The notes beneath the pieces were generated by a model that was given only the letters and a program-made list of their open reading frames with translations, did not search any database and was not told the origin of the DNA. Position numbers and translations under genes: made by a program. Positions 17,310 through 25,861 of a stretch of DNA of 64,000 nucleotides are shown here, in pieces. Origin of the DNA: Isosphaeraceae bacterium EP7 (GTDB lineage Bacteria > Planctomycetota > Planctomycetia > Isosphaerales > Isosphaeraceae); assembly GCA_038400315.1 (NCBI GenBank), contig CP151667.1, positions 6,459,174 through 6,523,173 on the forward strand. The letters are read 5' to 3'. Positions within the stretch are counted from its first letter, which is position 1. Every line of letters begins with the position of its first letter.

Positions 17310-18740
17310 TCACTCCGGCAGCGGCTTGCCCTTCGTCTCGGGGGCGAAGGGGAGCGCGGCCAGGCCGATCAGGAAGCAGGCGGTCATCGTCACGCAGGCC
17401 AGGCGGTTGGACATGATCTCGCCGTAGCCGCTGTAGACGACGGTGAGCTGGCCCAGGAACAACGGGCCGAGCGCCGCGACGAGCCGCCCCACGTTGTAGC
17501 AGAACGACGTGCCGGTGCTGCGCAGGCGGGTCGGGAACAGCTCGGGGAAGTAGATCGCGTAGCCGCCGAAGACGGTGAGCTGGCAGAATCCCATGATCGG
17601 GATCAAGACGAAAATATGCCAGAACTCGCTGATATACCAGAAGGTGAACGCCGTCGACGCCATCGCCAGGACGAACGAGATGGCGAATGCCGGCTTGCGG
17701 CCAATCTTCGCCGTCACCCGGCTGAAGGCGTAGACGCCGAAGAATGCGCCGAAGTTCTGAAGCAGCGACGTGATCCCCGTCCAGATCGTCAGCTTGCCGG
17801 CGATCTCCTTGGGGTTGAGGCCTTGCGCCTTGAAGTGCCCCTCGAAGATCGGCCGGATCACGTCGAAGCTGAAGAAGCCGATCCCCCAGAGGCCCACCAC
17901 GCCGGCAAACGCCAGCATCATCCCCACGATCAGGTTGTGCCGCCACCGCGGGTCGCTGAACATCTCGCTCAACGAGCCCAGCTTCGGCGCCCCGGCGATC
18001 TCCTCCTTCGCCTCGGCGGCCGCGGCCGCCTTCCAGCGCTCGGGCTCCTTCAGCCTGCGGCGGATCAGGATCGCCAGCAGCGCGGGGAACATGCCCACCA
18101 GGAACATGATCCGCCAGGGGGCCATCCCCTTGCCCGTCGCGTCCATGCCAATCTGGCCCGCTTGCTCCAGCAGGCCCAGCACGATCGCGATCAACGCGGC
18201 CAGCATGTTGCCCACCGCCGAGAGCGCCTGCACCCAGCCCAGCGCGAACGGCCGGGCCCGCTCGGGCATCACCTCGGCCACCAGCGCCACGCCCACCGCG
18301 AACTCGCCGCCGACGCCCAGTCCGGTCAAAAATCGGTAGAAGCTGAAGTCCCAGACCCCCACCGACAGGGCGCTCAGGCCCGTGCAGAGCGAGTAGATCA
18401 GGATCGTCAGCAGCATCGTCCGCGCCCGGCCGATCTTGTCGCCCAGCACCCCGAAGATCAGGCCACCGATCGCCCAGCCGACCATGAAGATCGAGGTTGC
18501 GTAGGCGCCATATTTCGTCACCAGCTCGGGGGCAGGCCGCACCCCGCCGACGGTCAGCAGCTCGGTGATGGCCGGCTTGCGGGCCAGGTTGAAGAGCTGC
18601 TGATCCATCGTGTCGAACAGCCAGCCCATGCAGGCCACCACCAGCACGAACCAGTGATATCGGGTCAGGTCCTTGTACCAGGGCCCGGTGTCGGCCCCCG
18701 TGGATGGCGACGCCGTCGACGCCGGGTCTTCGAAATGCAT
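17310..18740 (-). CDS. MFS transporter, metabolite:H+ symporter type
   Basis: A 476-residue major facilitator with about 12 hydrophobic helices. The first helix reads RYHWFVLVVACMGWLFDTMDQQLF, cut here, with the membrane Asp typical of the metabolite:proton symporter/sialic acid transporter branch. Loop 2-3 has the G-x-x-x-D-x-x-G-R-x motif (GVLGDKIGRARTM), and the FFGVYAFSRVTAKIGRKPAF segment repeats it in the second half. The frame extends 30 codons upstream of the chosen start at 18740 through a Pro-rich leader; either start leaves the membrane part intact. It sits head-to-head with an exported Gfo/Idh/MocA oxidoreductase, which suggests uptake of a sugar or sugar acid, but no substrate can be assigned. 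Confidence 0.87.
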   Translation of the reverse strand: MHFEDPASTASPSTGADTGPWYKDLTRYHWFVLVVACMGWLFDTMDQQLFNLARKPAITELLTVGGVRPAPELVTKYGAYATSIFMVGWAIGGLIFGVLGDKIGRARTMLLTILIYSLCTGLSALSVGVWDFSFYRFLTGLGVGGEFAVGVALVAEVMPERARPFALGWVQALSAVGNMLAALIAIVLGLLEQAGQIGMDATGKGMAPWRIMFLVGMFPALLAILIRRRLKEPERWKAAAAAEAKEEIAGAPKLGSLSEMFSDPRWRHNLIVGMMLAFAGVVGLWGIGFFSFDVIRPIFEGHFKAQGLNPKEIAGKLTIWTGITSLLQNFGAFFGVYAFSRVTAKIGRKPAFAISFVLAMASTAFTFWYISEFWHIFVLIPIMGFCQLTVFGGYAIYFPELFPTRLRSTGTSFCYNVGRLVAALGPLFLGQLTVVYSGYGEIMSNRLACVTMTACFLIGLAALPFAPETKGKPLPE

Positions 18741-18931
18741 CGGGGGATAGCTCCCGGGAAACGAGGCGGGGGGTGGGGGCCGGAGCGGGTCGGGCCTGCC
18801 GGGGGGTGTCAACTCCGACGATCTTTCCATCTCCCGGACCCGGCCGCAACCGCCAGCCCCTCGAAATCCGGGCGGGCGCCGGCGACGATAACGGGCTCGC
18901 CCGCGACAACCGACCCAGGAGGCCCAGATCG

Positions 18932-20311
18932 ATGCTCGACCCGAAACCTGCCGCGACGGCCCACACGCGCCGGGCCTTCCTGGGCGCGGCCGCCGCCGGC
19001 CTCGCCTTCCCCACGATCATCCCCGGCTCGGCCCTGGGCCTCGGCGGCAAGGTCGCGCCCAGCAACCGGATCACGCTGGCGGTCATCGGCACCGGCAACC
19101 AGGGGTTCAACGACATCCGGTCGTTCCTGAAGGACGAGCGGGTCCAGATCGTCGCCGTCTGCGACGTCAACCGCGAGAGCAAGGGCTACTGGGAAGACAA
19201 GCTCGGCGGCCGAGAGCCCGCCAGGCGGCTGGTGGACGACCACTACGGCAAGATCAAGGACAAGGGGCCGGGCACCTCGAAGGGCTGCGACGCCGTCGTC
19301 GACTTCCGCGAGATCCTCGGCCGCGCCGACATCGACGCCGTCGAGGTCGCCACCCCCGACCACTGGCACGCCATCCCCGTCATCGAGGCCTGCAAGGCCA
19401 AGAAGGACGTCTACTGCCAGAAGCCGCTGTCGCTGACCATCGCCGAGGGCCGCGCCATGGCCGACGCGGCGAAGAAGCACGGCGTCGTCTTCCAGACCGG
19501 CAGCCAGCAGCGGTCCGACCCCCATTTCCGCAAGGCCTGCGAGCTCGTCCGCAACGGCCGGATCGGCGCCTTAAAGGTCGTCAAGGTCGGCCTCCCGGGC
19601 GGCCGGCCCGACCTCGCCAGGAACGCCGACAAGAAGGCGGTCGCCCCCGTCCCCGAGGGGTTCGACTACGACCGTTGGCTCGGCCCGGCGCCCGACGCCC
19701 CCTATGCGCCCGCCCGCTGCCACGTCAATTTCCGCTGGATCTTCGATTACTCAGGCGGCAACGTCACCGACTGGGGAGGCCACCACCCCGACTGCGCCCA
19801 GTGGGGCATGGGGACCGAGTTGACTGGGCCCGTCGAGATCCGAAACGCCAAGGGGGTGTTCGCCCCCGACCCCCTCTGGAACACCGCGACCGAGTTCACC
19901 TTCGACGCCGTCTATGAGAACGGGGTCGTCATGCAGGTCGCCAACACCAACCCGATGGGCGTCACGTTCGTCGGCACCGAGGGGACCATCCACGCCGACC
20001 GGGGCAAGTTCACGACCGACCCCGCGTCCTTGCACGACTCGGAGATTAAACAGGGCGAGATCCACCTCTACGCCAGCGACGACCACTTCCGCAACTTCAT
20101 CGACTGCGTCATCTCCCGGGGTCCCACCGCCGCGCCGGCCGAGATCGCGCACCGGTCGATCACCGTCTGCCACCTGGGCAACATTGCCATGCGCCTGGGC
20201 CGAGACCGCCTGCGTTGGGACCCCGTGGCCGAGAAGATCCTGGGTGATGACGAAGCCGCCGCGATGCTCAGCCGCCCCTACCGGTCCCCCTGGACCTTGC
20301 CCGTGGCCTGA
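18932..20311 (+). CDS. Tat-exported Gfo/Idh/MocA family oxidoreductase
   Basis: A 459-residue second member of the family in the window. The leader has twin arginines (THTRRAFLGAAAAGLAF, quoted approximately from residue 11) followed by IIPGSALGLGG. The Rossmann motif is ITLAVIGTGNQG. The conserved block PDHWHAIPVIEACKAKKDVYCQKPL, partial here, has Q-K-P where the family usually shows E-K-P. The C-terminal domain has VNFRWIFDYSGGNVTDWGGHH and ends PWTLPVA. AGGAGG at 18917-18922, 9 bases before the ATG at 18932, fixes the start. It is divergent from the MFS gene, so the two may be co-regulated. The substrate is unknown. Confidence 0.93.
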   Translation: MLDPKPAATAHTRRAFLGAAAAGLAFPTIIPGSALGLGGKVAPSNRITLAVIGTGNQGFNDIRSFLKDERVQIVAVCDVNRESKGYWEDKLGGREPARRLVDDHYGKIKDKGPGTSKGCDAVVDFREILGRADIDAVEVATPDHWHAIPVIEACKAKKDVYCQKPLSLTIAEGRAMADAAKKHGVVFQTGSQQRSDPHFRKACELVRNGRIGALKVVKVGLPGGRPDLARNADKKAVAPVPEGFDYDRWLGPAPDAPYAPARCHVNFRWIFDYSGGNVTDWGGHHPDCAQWGMGTELTGPVEIRNAKGVFAPDPLWNTATEFTFDAVYENGVVMQVANTNPMGVTFVGTEGTIHADRGKFTTDPASLHDSEIKQGEIHLYASDDHFRNFIDCVISRGPTAAPAEIAHRSITVCHLGNIAMRLGRDRLRWDPVAEKILGDDEAAAMLSRPYRSPWTLPVA

Positions 20312-20362
20312 CCTGCGAATGGGTCGTGCGCCTGCGGACTGGCCTGGAACTCGGCGGCGAAA

Positions 20363-20408
20363 TGTGGAAACTTGACGATTGGTCGCGGCAAATCGTCAAG
20401 TTTCCGCA
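20363..20408. terminator. 18-bp hairpin downstream of the oxidoreductase gene
   Basis: 20363-20380 pairs with 20391-20408 over 18 bp with a single T-G wobble; the arm core is GGAAACTTGACGATT and the loop is 10 bases. It lies 51 bases after the Gfo/Idh/MocA stop and 50 bases before the next start. No U-tract follows, so it may be a terminator or a protein/RNA-binding stem in the leader of the next gene. Confidence 0.6.
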
Positions 20409-20457
20409 AACATTGATTTGAAAAGGCCTGAGTCATGTTGACACGAAAGGACTTTTG

Positions 20458-20736
20458 ATGGATTTCCTGACGAGGATTATTTTCGGTCTAATGGCTTTCG
20501 ACGCGGTCATCGTCGCGGTTTTCTATCTGAAACTTCGGTCGACCTCGCCTATCGATGAGAAAACCCTCTCCGCCAGCGGATTAGGGCTGCTTATGTTCGT
20601 GGTGCACGCCTTGTTCTTCTTCAAGGGGGCACTCCTGATCATCCAACTCGTATCCATCGCGGCTCTCTTCGCCATTTGTCAGCTCCAGCACATGGGGAAA
20701 ATCTCGAAGTCCTCGCTTGTTCCGTCGAAGAAGTGA
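20458..20736 (+). CDS. Small membrane protein of unknown function
   Basis: A 92-residue protein with two to three hydrophobic helices: FLTRIIFGLMAFDAVIVAVFYL near the N-terminus, LGLLMFVVHALFFFKGALLII in the middle, and a continuing hydrophobic stretch LVSIAALFAICQL. The tail is short and basic. No family is recognised. GAAAGGA lies about 6 bases before the ATG at 20458. The base composition is clearly more AT-rich than the surrounding genes and codon use is less GC-biased, a possible sign of recent acquisition. It is followed after 25 bases by another small gene with similar composition, so the two may form a unit. Confidence 0.72.
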   Translation: MDFLTRIIFGLMAFDAVIVAVFYLKLRSTSPIDEKTLSASGLGLLMFVVHALFFFKGALLIIQLVSIAALFAICQLQHMGKISKSSLVPSKK

Positions 20737-20761
20737 AGGCCGGGATCTGTCGGATCTTTTC

Positions 20762-21121
20762 ATGGTTTTACACAGAGATTTTCGAGAGTTGAACTCCGTT
20801 GAAACGGCGAGAATCGACCGCCTTCTCGCGGTCGATTTCCCCGGACGCGATGAACTCGCCATTCAAATCCAGGACTGCTGGGTCAAATCGCTCGACGAAA
20901 ATGGCAGCCTCGAGATTCAGGTTCGGTCTCCAATCAAGGCAGCTTCCGTGAGTGGCCGCGTTCCCGCTGAGGGTGAATGCGCGGATTCCGATGGAATCGT
21001 CATTCATTATCTCCTGCATGTTCTTGACGGCAGAGTTTGCGAGCTGGAAGTGGACAAGGACGACCTTTCGGCCGTGGTGAACCATCCCCCAGCCCTATCC
21101 ATCCAGGTTTTTTCTTATTAG
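20762..21121 (+). CDS. Small protein resembling the DUF6984 family
   Basis: A 119-residue acidic cytoplasmic protein. The pattern ARIDRLLAVDFPGRDEL, then VKSLDENGSLEIQV, then ADSDGIVIHYLLHVLDGRVCELEV, each shown in part, resembles the small DUF6984 family as I remember it; such proteins are sometimes found near toxin-immunity loci, but function is not established. I chose the ATG at 20762; an in-frame TTG at 20717 would overlap the previous gene by 20 bases. Like its upstream neighbour it is less GC-rich than the window average. No toxin gene is visible next to it. Confidence 0.65.
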   Translation: MVLHRDFRELNSVETARIDRLLAVDFPGRDELAIQIQDCWVKSLDENGSLEIQVRSPIKAASVSGRVPAEGECADSDGIVIHYLLHVLDGRVCELEVDKDDLSAVVNHPPALSIQVFSY

Positions 21122-21190
21122 GGTATGGCGATCAATTCGCCCGATCCCGCCCCCACGATCGACGACGCACGCAACGCCGGAGTTCCGCCG

Positions 21191-22402
21191 ATGTCCGAGC
21201 CCGAGAGCAACCGCCCGACCCCCGTTTCCATGCGTACCCAGGCCGTCTGGGCCGGCGAAGGGGGGACGCACATGCAGGGGGCCACCCAGGTCCCGGTGGT
21301 GCACAGCGTCTCGTTCGGCTACGACGACCTCGACCACTGGCGGGCCGTCTCGCTGGGAGAGGCCGAGGGGCACATCTACGGCCGCAACACCAATCCCACG
21401 GTCGCCGTCTTCGAGGAGAAGCTGCGCGTCCTGGAAGGGGCCGAGGCCGCGACCAGCTTCTCCACCGGCATGGCCGCCATCAGCGACACCCTGTTCACCC
21501 TGCTGGAAACCGGCCAGCGGGTCGTCTCCGTCACCGACACCTACGGCGGCACCAACCGACTCTTCGACGAGTTCCTCCCCAGGATCGGTGTGAAGGTCAC
21601 CCTCTGCCAGACCCACGACCAAGGCGAGATCGAGGCCGCCATCGACGCGGGCCTGCGCGTTCTCTACCTGGAAACGCCCACCAACCCCACCTGCAAGATC
21701 CTCGACATCGCCCGCCTCGCCGCCCGGGCCCGAGCCAAAGGGGCGATCGTCGTCGTCGACAACACCTTCGCCACGCCCATCAATCAGCACCCGCTTGAAC
21801 TTGGCGCCCACCTCGTCGTCCACAGCGCCACCAAGTTCCTGGGCGGCCACGCCGACGCCCTCGGCGGCGTGCTGGCCGGCGACAAGCATCTCGTCGAGGC
21901 CGTCTTCCGTCGCCGCGAGATCACCGGCGCCACCCTCCACCCCGAGGCCGCCTACCTGATCCTGCGCGGGATGAAGACCCTGGCCCTGCGCGTCGAACGC
22001 CAGAACAGCAACGCCCTGACGATCGCGCGCCACCTGAAGGCCCACGACCGCGTCGCCAGCGTCTTCTACCCCGGCCTGGAAGACCACCCCAACCACGACG
22101 TGGCCAAGCGGCAAATGCCCGGCGGTTACGGCGGCGTGCTCAGCTTCCAGCTCCACGGCGAGTTCGACGCCGTGAAGCGGTTCCTCCCCCGCCTGCGCTG
22201 GGCCCACCGAGCCGCCAATCTCGGGGCCGTCGAGACCGTCGTCGCCCCGCCGGCCACCGGCTCCCACGTCGAGCTGACCGCCGACCAGCGGGCCGCCCTC
22301 GGCATCCCCGAGACCCTCGTCCGCTACTCCTGCGGCATCGAGGACGTGAACGACCTCATCGCCGACCTCGACCAGGCCCTCGAATCCAGCCGCCTGGCCT
22401 GA
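21191..22402 (+). CDS. PLP-dependent trans-sulfuration enzyme (cystathionine gamma-synthase/lyase family)
   Basis: A 403-residue Cys/Met-metabolism PLP enzyme. The PLP-binding Lys215 is in VVHSATKFLGGHADALGG, preceded by IVVVDNTFATPINQHPLE. Other landmarks are IYGRNTNPTVAVFEEKL, LEGAEAATSFSTGMAAIS, TDTYGGTNRLF and the C-terminal RYSCGIEDVNDLIADLDQAL. The family covers cystathionine gamma-synthase, gamma-lyase, beta-lyase, methionine gamma-lyase and O-acetylhomoserine sulfhydrylase, and the sequence does not settle which. The ATG at 21191 is preferred over one at 21125 because GGAG stands 8 bases upstream and the conserved N-terminus starts soon after. It is convergent with the next gene. Confidence 0.9.
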   Translation: MSEPESNRPTPVSMRTQAVWAGEGGTHMQGATQVPVVHSVSFGYDDLDHWRAVSLGEAEGHIYGRNTNPTVAVFEEKLRVLEGAEAATSFSTGMAAISDTLFTLLETGQRVVSVTDTYGGTNRLFDEFLPRIGVKVTLCQTHDQGEIEAAIDAGLRVLYLETPTNPTCKILDIARLAARARAKGAIVVVDNTFATPINQHPLELGAHLVVHSATKFLGGHADALGGVLAGDKHLVEAVFRRREITGATLHPEAAYLILRGMKTLALRVERQNSNALTIARHLKAHDRVASVFYPGLEDHPNHDVAKRQMPGGYGGVLSFQLHGEFDAVKRFLPRLRWAHRAANLGAVETVVAPPATGSHVELTADQRAALGIPETLVRYSCGIEDVNDLIADLDQALESSRLA

Positions 22403-22457
22403 CCTTCTCACTGGCCCTCGGCCACCGACCGATCATCTCAAACCGAGGGTTCGGTTC

Positions 22458-22880
22458 TCAGCGGGTTCGCGCCTCTCCCTGCCATTCAATGCTCGCTGAA
22501 TGCGCCGAGATGTAGATGCATGAATTCCAGCTGCTGACGTAAATATAGTGGGCAAAGGCCCCCTGGGGGACCGGGCCGGGCAACTTCATCTCCGGCGGCC
22601 ATTTCATCGACTCGACCGAGCCCGAGTCCACCCAGAGCGGGCCCGCCACCTGGTAGGGATAGTCGGGGAACGGGGGCTCGATGCAGCAGTACAGCAGCCC
22701 CGAGATTGTCACGGTCGCCAGGCGATAAGCATCGCGCTCGTCCGGTCCATCGTCAGGAAGACCGACGCTGATGTCCATCTCGATCACGACTTCCCGGCGG
22801 ACGTAATCGATCCGGAGACTGGCAACATCGGCGTCGTGGAATCCACTCGGCAACGATTTTTCAAGTTCATCGAGCGTCAT
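22458..22880 (-). CDS. Small protein of unknown function
   Basis: A 140-residue cytoplasmic protein. It opens with MTLDELEKSLPSGFHDADVASL followed by a beta-rich body (RREVVIEMDISVGL, LATVTISGLLYCCIE) and an aromatic-rich C-terminus (HYIYVSSWNSCIYISAHS). The LPSGFHDA-x-x opening recurs in small proteins I have seen annotated as hypothetical or immunity-like, but I cannot name a family. No signal peptide or membrane segment is present. It is probably its own unit, because a terminator with a U-tract separates it from the upstream PEP-CTERM gene on the same strand. Confidence 0.7.
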   Translation of the reverse strand: MTLDELEKSLPSGFHDADVASLRIDYVRREVVIEMDISVGLPDDGPDERDAYRLATVTISGLLYCCIEPPFPDYPYQVAGPLWVDSGSVESMKWPPEMKLPGPVPQGAFAHYIYVSSWNSCIYISAHSASIEWQGEARTR

Positions 22881-22913
22881 GCGGCCGTCCGATCGATGCG
22901 GGTTCGCGATTGT

Positions 22914-22978
22914 AAAAAGGCCCGGGAGCCAGGCGTATCACATGGCTTGTCGCCTCATGATACCCAGGTCGCCGGGCC
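22914..22978 (-). terminator. Intrinsic terminator of the PEP-CTERM gene
   Basis: Read on the minus strand, a long imperfect hairpin (outer GGCCCGG/CCGGGCC stem, 22919-22925 with 22972-22978, and an inner GTATCA/TGATAC stem) is followed at once by a run of five T (22918 down to 22914). This is the classical Rho-independent layout. Confidence 0.75.
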
Positions 22979-23012
22979 CGCGATTGTCCGCGTGCATTGA
23001 GCTGGCCGCCGA

Positions 23013-23576
23013 TCAGGTGACGGGACGCTTGCGTCGGGCCAGGGTGACGATCCCGATCATGCCGCCGATGCCGCAGAGGGCCAGGGACGTGGGCTCGGGC
23101 ACCGAGGTGAGCGTCAGGGAGATCACGCCGTTCGACGTGAACCGGAGGCCGGCGAGGTTGACCAGCAACCGACCTTGAGTGAGCGTGATCCTCGAGCTCG
23201 AGAATCCCACGATGTTCGAGGAGGGGTCGATCGCGAATGTGTTGACGCCAAGATTGCCGGCGATGTCGGTGAAGCTGAAGCCGTTGAAGCTCGAGTTGGC
23301 GAAGGTCTGGTTCCCGGTGATCAGGCTCGTGATCGTCAGGTTCGTGTCGCTGAGCACGGCCTGGAGGAATGGCGAACCGAACTGCTTCGCCTGGAACGTC
23401 GCCGTGGGGGCGACGACCTGCGTCCCTTGGTCGTGGTACAGCGAATTGATGTTGGGGCTGAAGTACTGCGAGTGAATCGAATGGTTGATCATCCCCGCAT
23501 CGACCCGTGTCAACATCCCCGACATCAGGGCCAGCGCTGCGAAGCCGAACGCGATCCTGCGCATGTTGCTCACCAT
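23013..23576 (-). CDS. PEP-CTERM sorting-domain protein
   Basis: A 187-residue secreted protein. An N-terminal signal peptide (MRRIAFGFAALALMSGMLTRVDAG, partial) is followed by an Asn/Ser/Thr-rich beta-type body. The C-terminus is a textbook PEP-CTERM tag: VPEPTSLALCGIGG, then a hydrophobic helix, then the basic tail RRKRP. Such tags are recognised by an exosortase and released or anchored at the envelope; no exosortase gene is in this window. The start at 23576 is fixed by GAGGAGG 8 bases upstream (23585-23591 on the minus strand); the frame stays open further upstream but without signal-like sequence. Confidence 0.92.
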   Translation of the reverse strand: MVSNMRRIAFGFAALALMSGMLTRVDAGMINHSIHSQYFSPNINSLYHDQGTQVVAPTATFQAKQFGSPFLQAVLSDTNLTITSLITGNQTFANSSFNGFSFTDIAGNLGVNTFAIDPSSNIVGFSSSRITLTQGRLLVNLAGLRFTSNGVISLTLTSVPEPTSLALCGIGGMIGIVTLARRKRPVT

Positions 23577-23791
23577 CGATCGAACCTCCTCAGATCGTCC
23601 CGCAACCCGGCTCGTCCACCCTGGATACCGGCTAACAAAGGCTAGAACACCCTCTGACGCTCGCATCCAGAATTCGTTGAACGTGCCGAAATCGCACTCG
23701 CAAACCATCAACACACGACTGGTCGTCGGGGATGAAGAGCCTTGAGGATCGGATGCCTCGGTCGACGGACCGACCCGGGCTCAATGAGAAA

Positions 23792-23827
23792 CGCCCGCGT
23801 CCCGACCTGATGGCCGGAACGCGGGCG
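23792..23827 (-). terminator. Hairpin after the DUF1501 gene
   Basis: CGCCCGCGT (23792-23800) is the reverse complement of 23819-23827. Read on the minus strand it comes 27 bases after the DUF1501 stop and is followed by TTTCTCATT, a weak U-tract. Confidence 0.55.
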
Positions 23828-23854
23828 ATGTCGGTTCGATCGGGAGGCGTCCGA

Positions 23855-25279
23855 TCAGGCGAAGATGTCGCGCACCACGTTGCCGTTGTTCACCCGCAGG
23901 GGCCTGCCCAGGGGGTCGAACAGCTCCAGCGCGGGGTCGATCCCCAGGGCGTGCAGGATGGTCGCGCCCACGTCGTCGGGGCTCACCGGGTTCTGGATGG
24001 GGCTCGCGGCCCAACGGTCGGAGGCCCCGTAGATTGACCCTCGCTTCACCCCGCCGCCGGCCATCGCCGCGGTGTAGCAGCGCGGCCAGTGCTCGCGGCC
24101 CCCGCGCACGCCGGCCACCGGGTTGATCCGCGGGGTCCGGCCGAACTCGCCCGTCCAGACGACGAGCGTCTCGTCGAGCATCCCCCTGGCCTCCAGGTCG
24201 TCCAGCAGCGCCGAGAAGGCGCGGTCGGCCGGCGGCATCAGGCGATTCTGGAGGTGGTCGAAGTTGTCACCGTGGGTGTCCCAGAAATTCTGGCCGTCGT
24301 CGTGCCAGTTGACCGTCACAAGGTGCACGCCGGACTCGACCAGCCGCCGGGCCATCATCAGGCACTGGCCGTGGATGTGCCGGCCATAGCGATCGCGGAG
24401 CCGGGGGTCCTCGCCGTCGAGCGTGAAGGCGCCCCGGGCCTCGGCCGAGGAAAGGGCATCGATCGCCTTCGACTGGAATCCGCCCCAGGCGCCCGAGCTC
24501 TCGACCGGAGACAGGCCCCCCAGCAGCGAGCGTCGGCCGACCATCCGCTCCGGGCTTACGCCGTCGGGCAGGTCGAGGCCGGCGACCTTGAAGGCGGGAT
24601 TGTTGGGGTCGCCCTCGACGGCGAACGGGTCATACGCCTTGCCCAGCCACCCCGCGTGCTGCCCAGGGGCCCTGCCGCCGGGTGCCGCCGGATGGGCCAC
24701 CGTCCAGGGCATCGTCACGCTGGCGGGCATCGCGCCACGCGCCGGCATCATCCGGGCGACCAGCGAGCCCAGGTGGGGCGAATCGTTCGGCGTCGGGCCG
24801 GCCGCGTCGGAGATGGGCGTCGGGGCCAGGTGGCCGGTCAGCACCCGGTGGGCGCTGGAGAGATGCGCCGGGTCGTTGTGCGACATCGACCGGATGAGGG
24901 TCAGCTTGTCCATCCGCTGCGCCAGCATCGGGAAGTGCTCGGAGATCTGCACCCCCGGCACGCTCGTCGAGATCGCCTTGAACGGCCCTCGAATCGCCTC
25001 GGGCGCCTCGGGCTTGGGATCCCATGTGTCGAGCTGGCTAGGCCCGCCCCACATGAAGACCAGGATGCACGCCTTGGCCTGGCCGAACCCGTCGGCGCCC
25101 CCCGCCTTCAGCTTCCCCGCCTTGCGAGTGGCCGCTGCAAGCGCACGCCCGCCCATCAATTCGGGGAGCCCCAGGCCGGTCAGCCCCAGAGTCCCCGCCT
25201 TGAGCATCGACCGCCGGGTCACGCCAAGGTCCTGGAACCCCGAGCACCCCGAATGTCCACCGTCGGCCTTGCGTGCCAT
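23855..25279 (-). CDS. Tat-exported DUF1501 protein
   Basis: A 474-residue DUF1501 protein, a planctomycete-rich branch of the alkaline phosphatase/sulfatase-like fold. The leader has twin arginines (VTRRSMLKAGTLGLTGLG). The core shows ACILVFMWGGPSQLDTWDPK, the SMSHNDPAHLSSAHRVLTGH block, VTVNWHDDGQNFWDTHGDN and TLVVWTGEFGRTPRINPVAG near the end, each partial. Function is not established; many members are paired with DUF1549/DUF1553 proteins, but here the gene stands alone. It lies downstream of a 41-bp tandem repeat region that separates it from the genes to the right. Confidence 0.92.
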   Translation of the reverse strand: MARKADGGHSGCSGFQDLGVTRRSMLKAGTLGLTGLGLPELMGGRALAAATRKAGKLKAGGADGFGQAKACILVFMWGGPSQLDTWDPKPEAPEAIRGPFKAISTSVPGVQISEHFPMLAQRMDKLTLIRSMSHNDPAHLSSAHRVLTGHLAPTPISDAAGPTPNDSPHLGSLVARMMPARGAMPASVTMPWTVAHPAAPGGRAPGQHAGWLGKAYDPFAVEGDPNNPAFKVAGLDLPDGVSPERMVGRRSLLGGLSPVESSGAWGGFQSKAIDALSSAEARGAFTLDGEDPRLRDRYGRHIHGQCLMMARRLVESGVHLVTVNWHDDGQNFWDTHGDNFDHLQNRLMPPADRAFSALLDDLEARGMLDETLVVWTGEFGRTPRINPVAGVRGGREHWPRCYTAAMAGGGVKRGSIYGASDRWAASPIQNPVSPDDVGATILHALGIDPALELFDPLGRPLRVNNGNVVRDIFA

Positions 25280-25861
25280 CTGCGGGCTCCGATCGCCCAG
25301 GACCGCGTCCCACGGGCGACACCGTCGCCGCCCATGTTCAACCTTCGCTCAACACGGTCTACAACCCGAACTGTATCCCACCGGCCCCCCGTTGTCCACC
25401 CTCCGACCACATCAGCAACACATCACGCACACAAGCATCCATCGCGAATCCGAAGCAGTTCGGTACGCACATCGAACGTTCGACGCTAGGACCTCTCCGG
25501 GCAATCCGGGATATTCAACAATTTTTCCCGCCGGTTTTCTCGGGCGATTACAACTCTAAGGTTGTGCTGCGGGCCGGGCGATTTCTCATCGGCACCTCGA
25601 ACGACCTTTCCCAATCCGGTGCATCCCAGACTTGCCGCCGCCGGCAAATCGAACCCACCTTTGGCGCAAAACGAACCCACTTTTCGACCTGAATGCCCAC
25701 TTAGGCGCAAAACGAACCCACTTTTCGGCCTTAAACATCACCGTGGTGCAAAACGAACCCACTTTTCGACCTGAATGCCCACCTCGGCGCAAAACGAACC
25801 CACTTTCGTGGGCTCGAACCGCGCGATTGATTCAACAAACCACCGGGCCTAGGGCGTCGCC
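25280..25861. other. Gene-free stretch holding a DUF1501 leader and a tandem repeat
   Basis: About 580 bases without a supportable gene. The left part (25280-25640) is the upstream region of the minus-strand DUF1501 gene and shows no clear promoter boxes. The right part (25644-25808) is a 41-bp-period tandem repeat described separately. Open frames across the repeat translate into repeated basic peptides but shift phase from copy to copy, so they are not coding. Confidence 0.6.
25644..25808. repeat. Tandem repeat, 21-bp unit with 41-bp period
   Basis: The 21-bp unit GCAAAACGAACCCACTTTTCG starts at 25666, 25707, 25748 and 25789, exactly 41 bases apart; the last copy lacks one T and a degenerate copy lies at 25644. 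The 20-base spacers alternate: the first and third are near-identical (ACCTGAATGCCCAC core, 18 of 20 bases), the second differs. Because 41 is not a multiple of three the array cannot encode a repeated peptide. Similar GAACCCACTTTT-type arrays are, from memory, dispersed in planctomycete genomes. Not a CRISPR array: the spacers repeat and no cas gene is near. Confidence 0.9.

Noticed and set aside
17271-19130. A 619-codon open frame antisense to the MFS transporter
   Set aside because: Shadow of the MFS gene extending into the start of the Gfo/Idh/MocA gene; Arg/His/Gln-rich with no recognisable domain.
22441-22456. AACCGA/TCGGTT mini-hairpin between the trans-sulfuration gene and the gene at 22458
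   Set aside because: Only 6 bp with no U-tract; too weak to call a terminator.
25644-25808. CRISPR-like layout of repeats and equal spacers
   Set aside because: The spacers are repeated (first and third nearly identical), the unit is only 21 bp and not CRISPR-like, and no cas gene is in the window.
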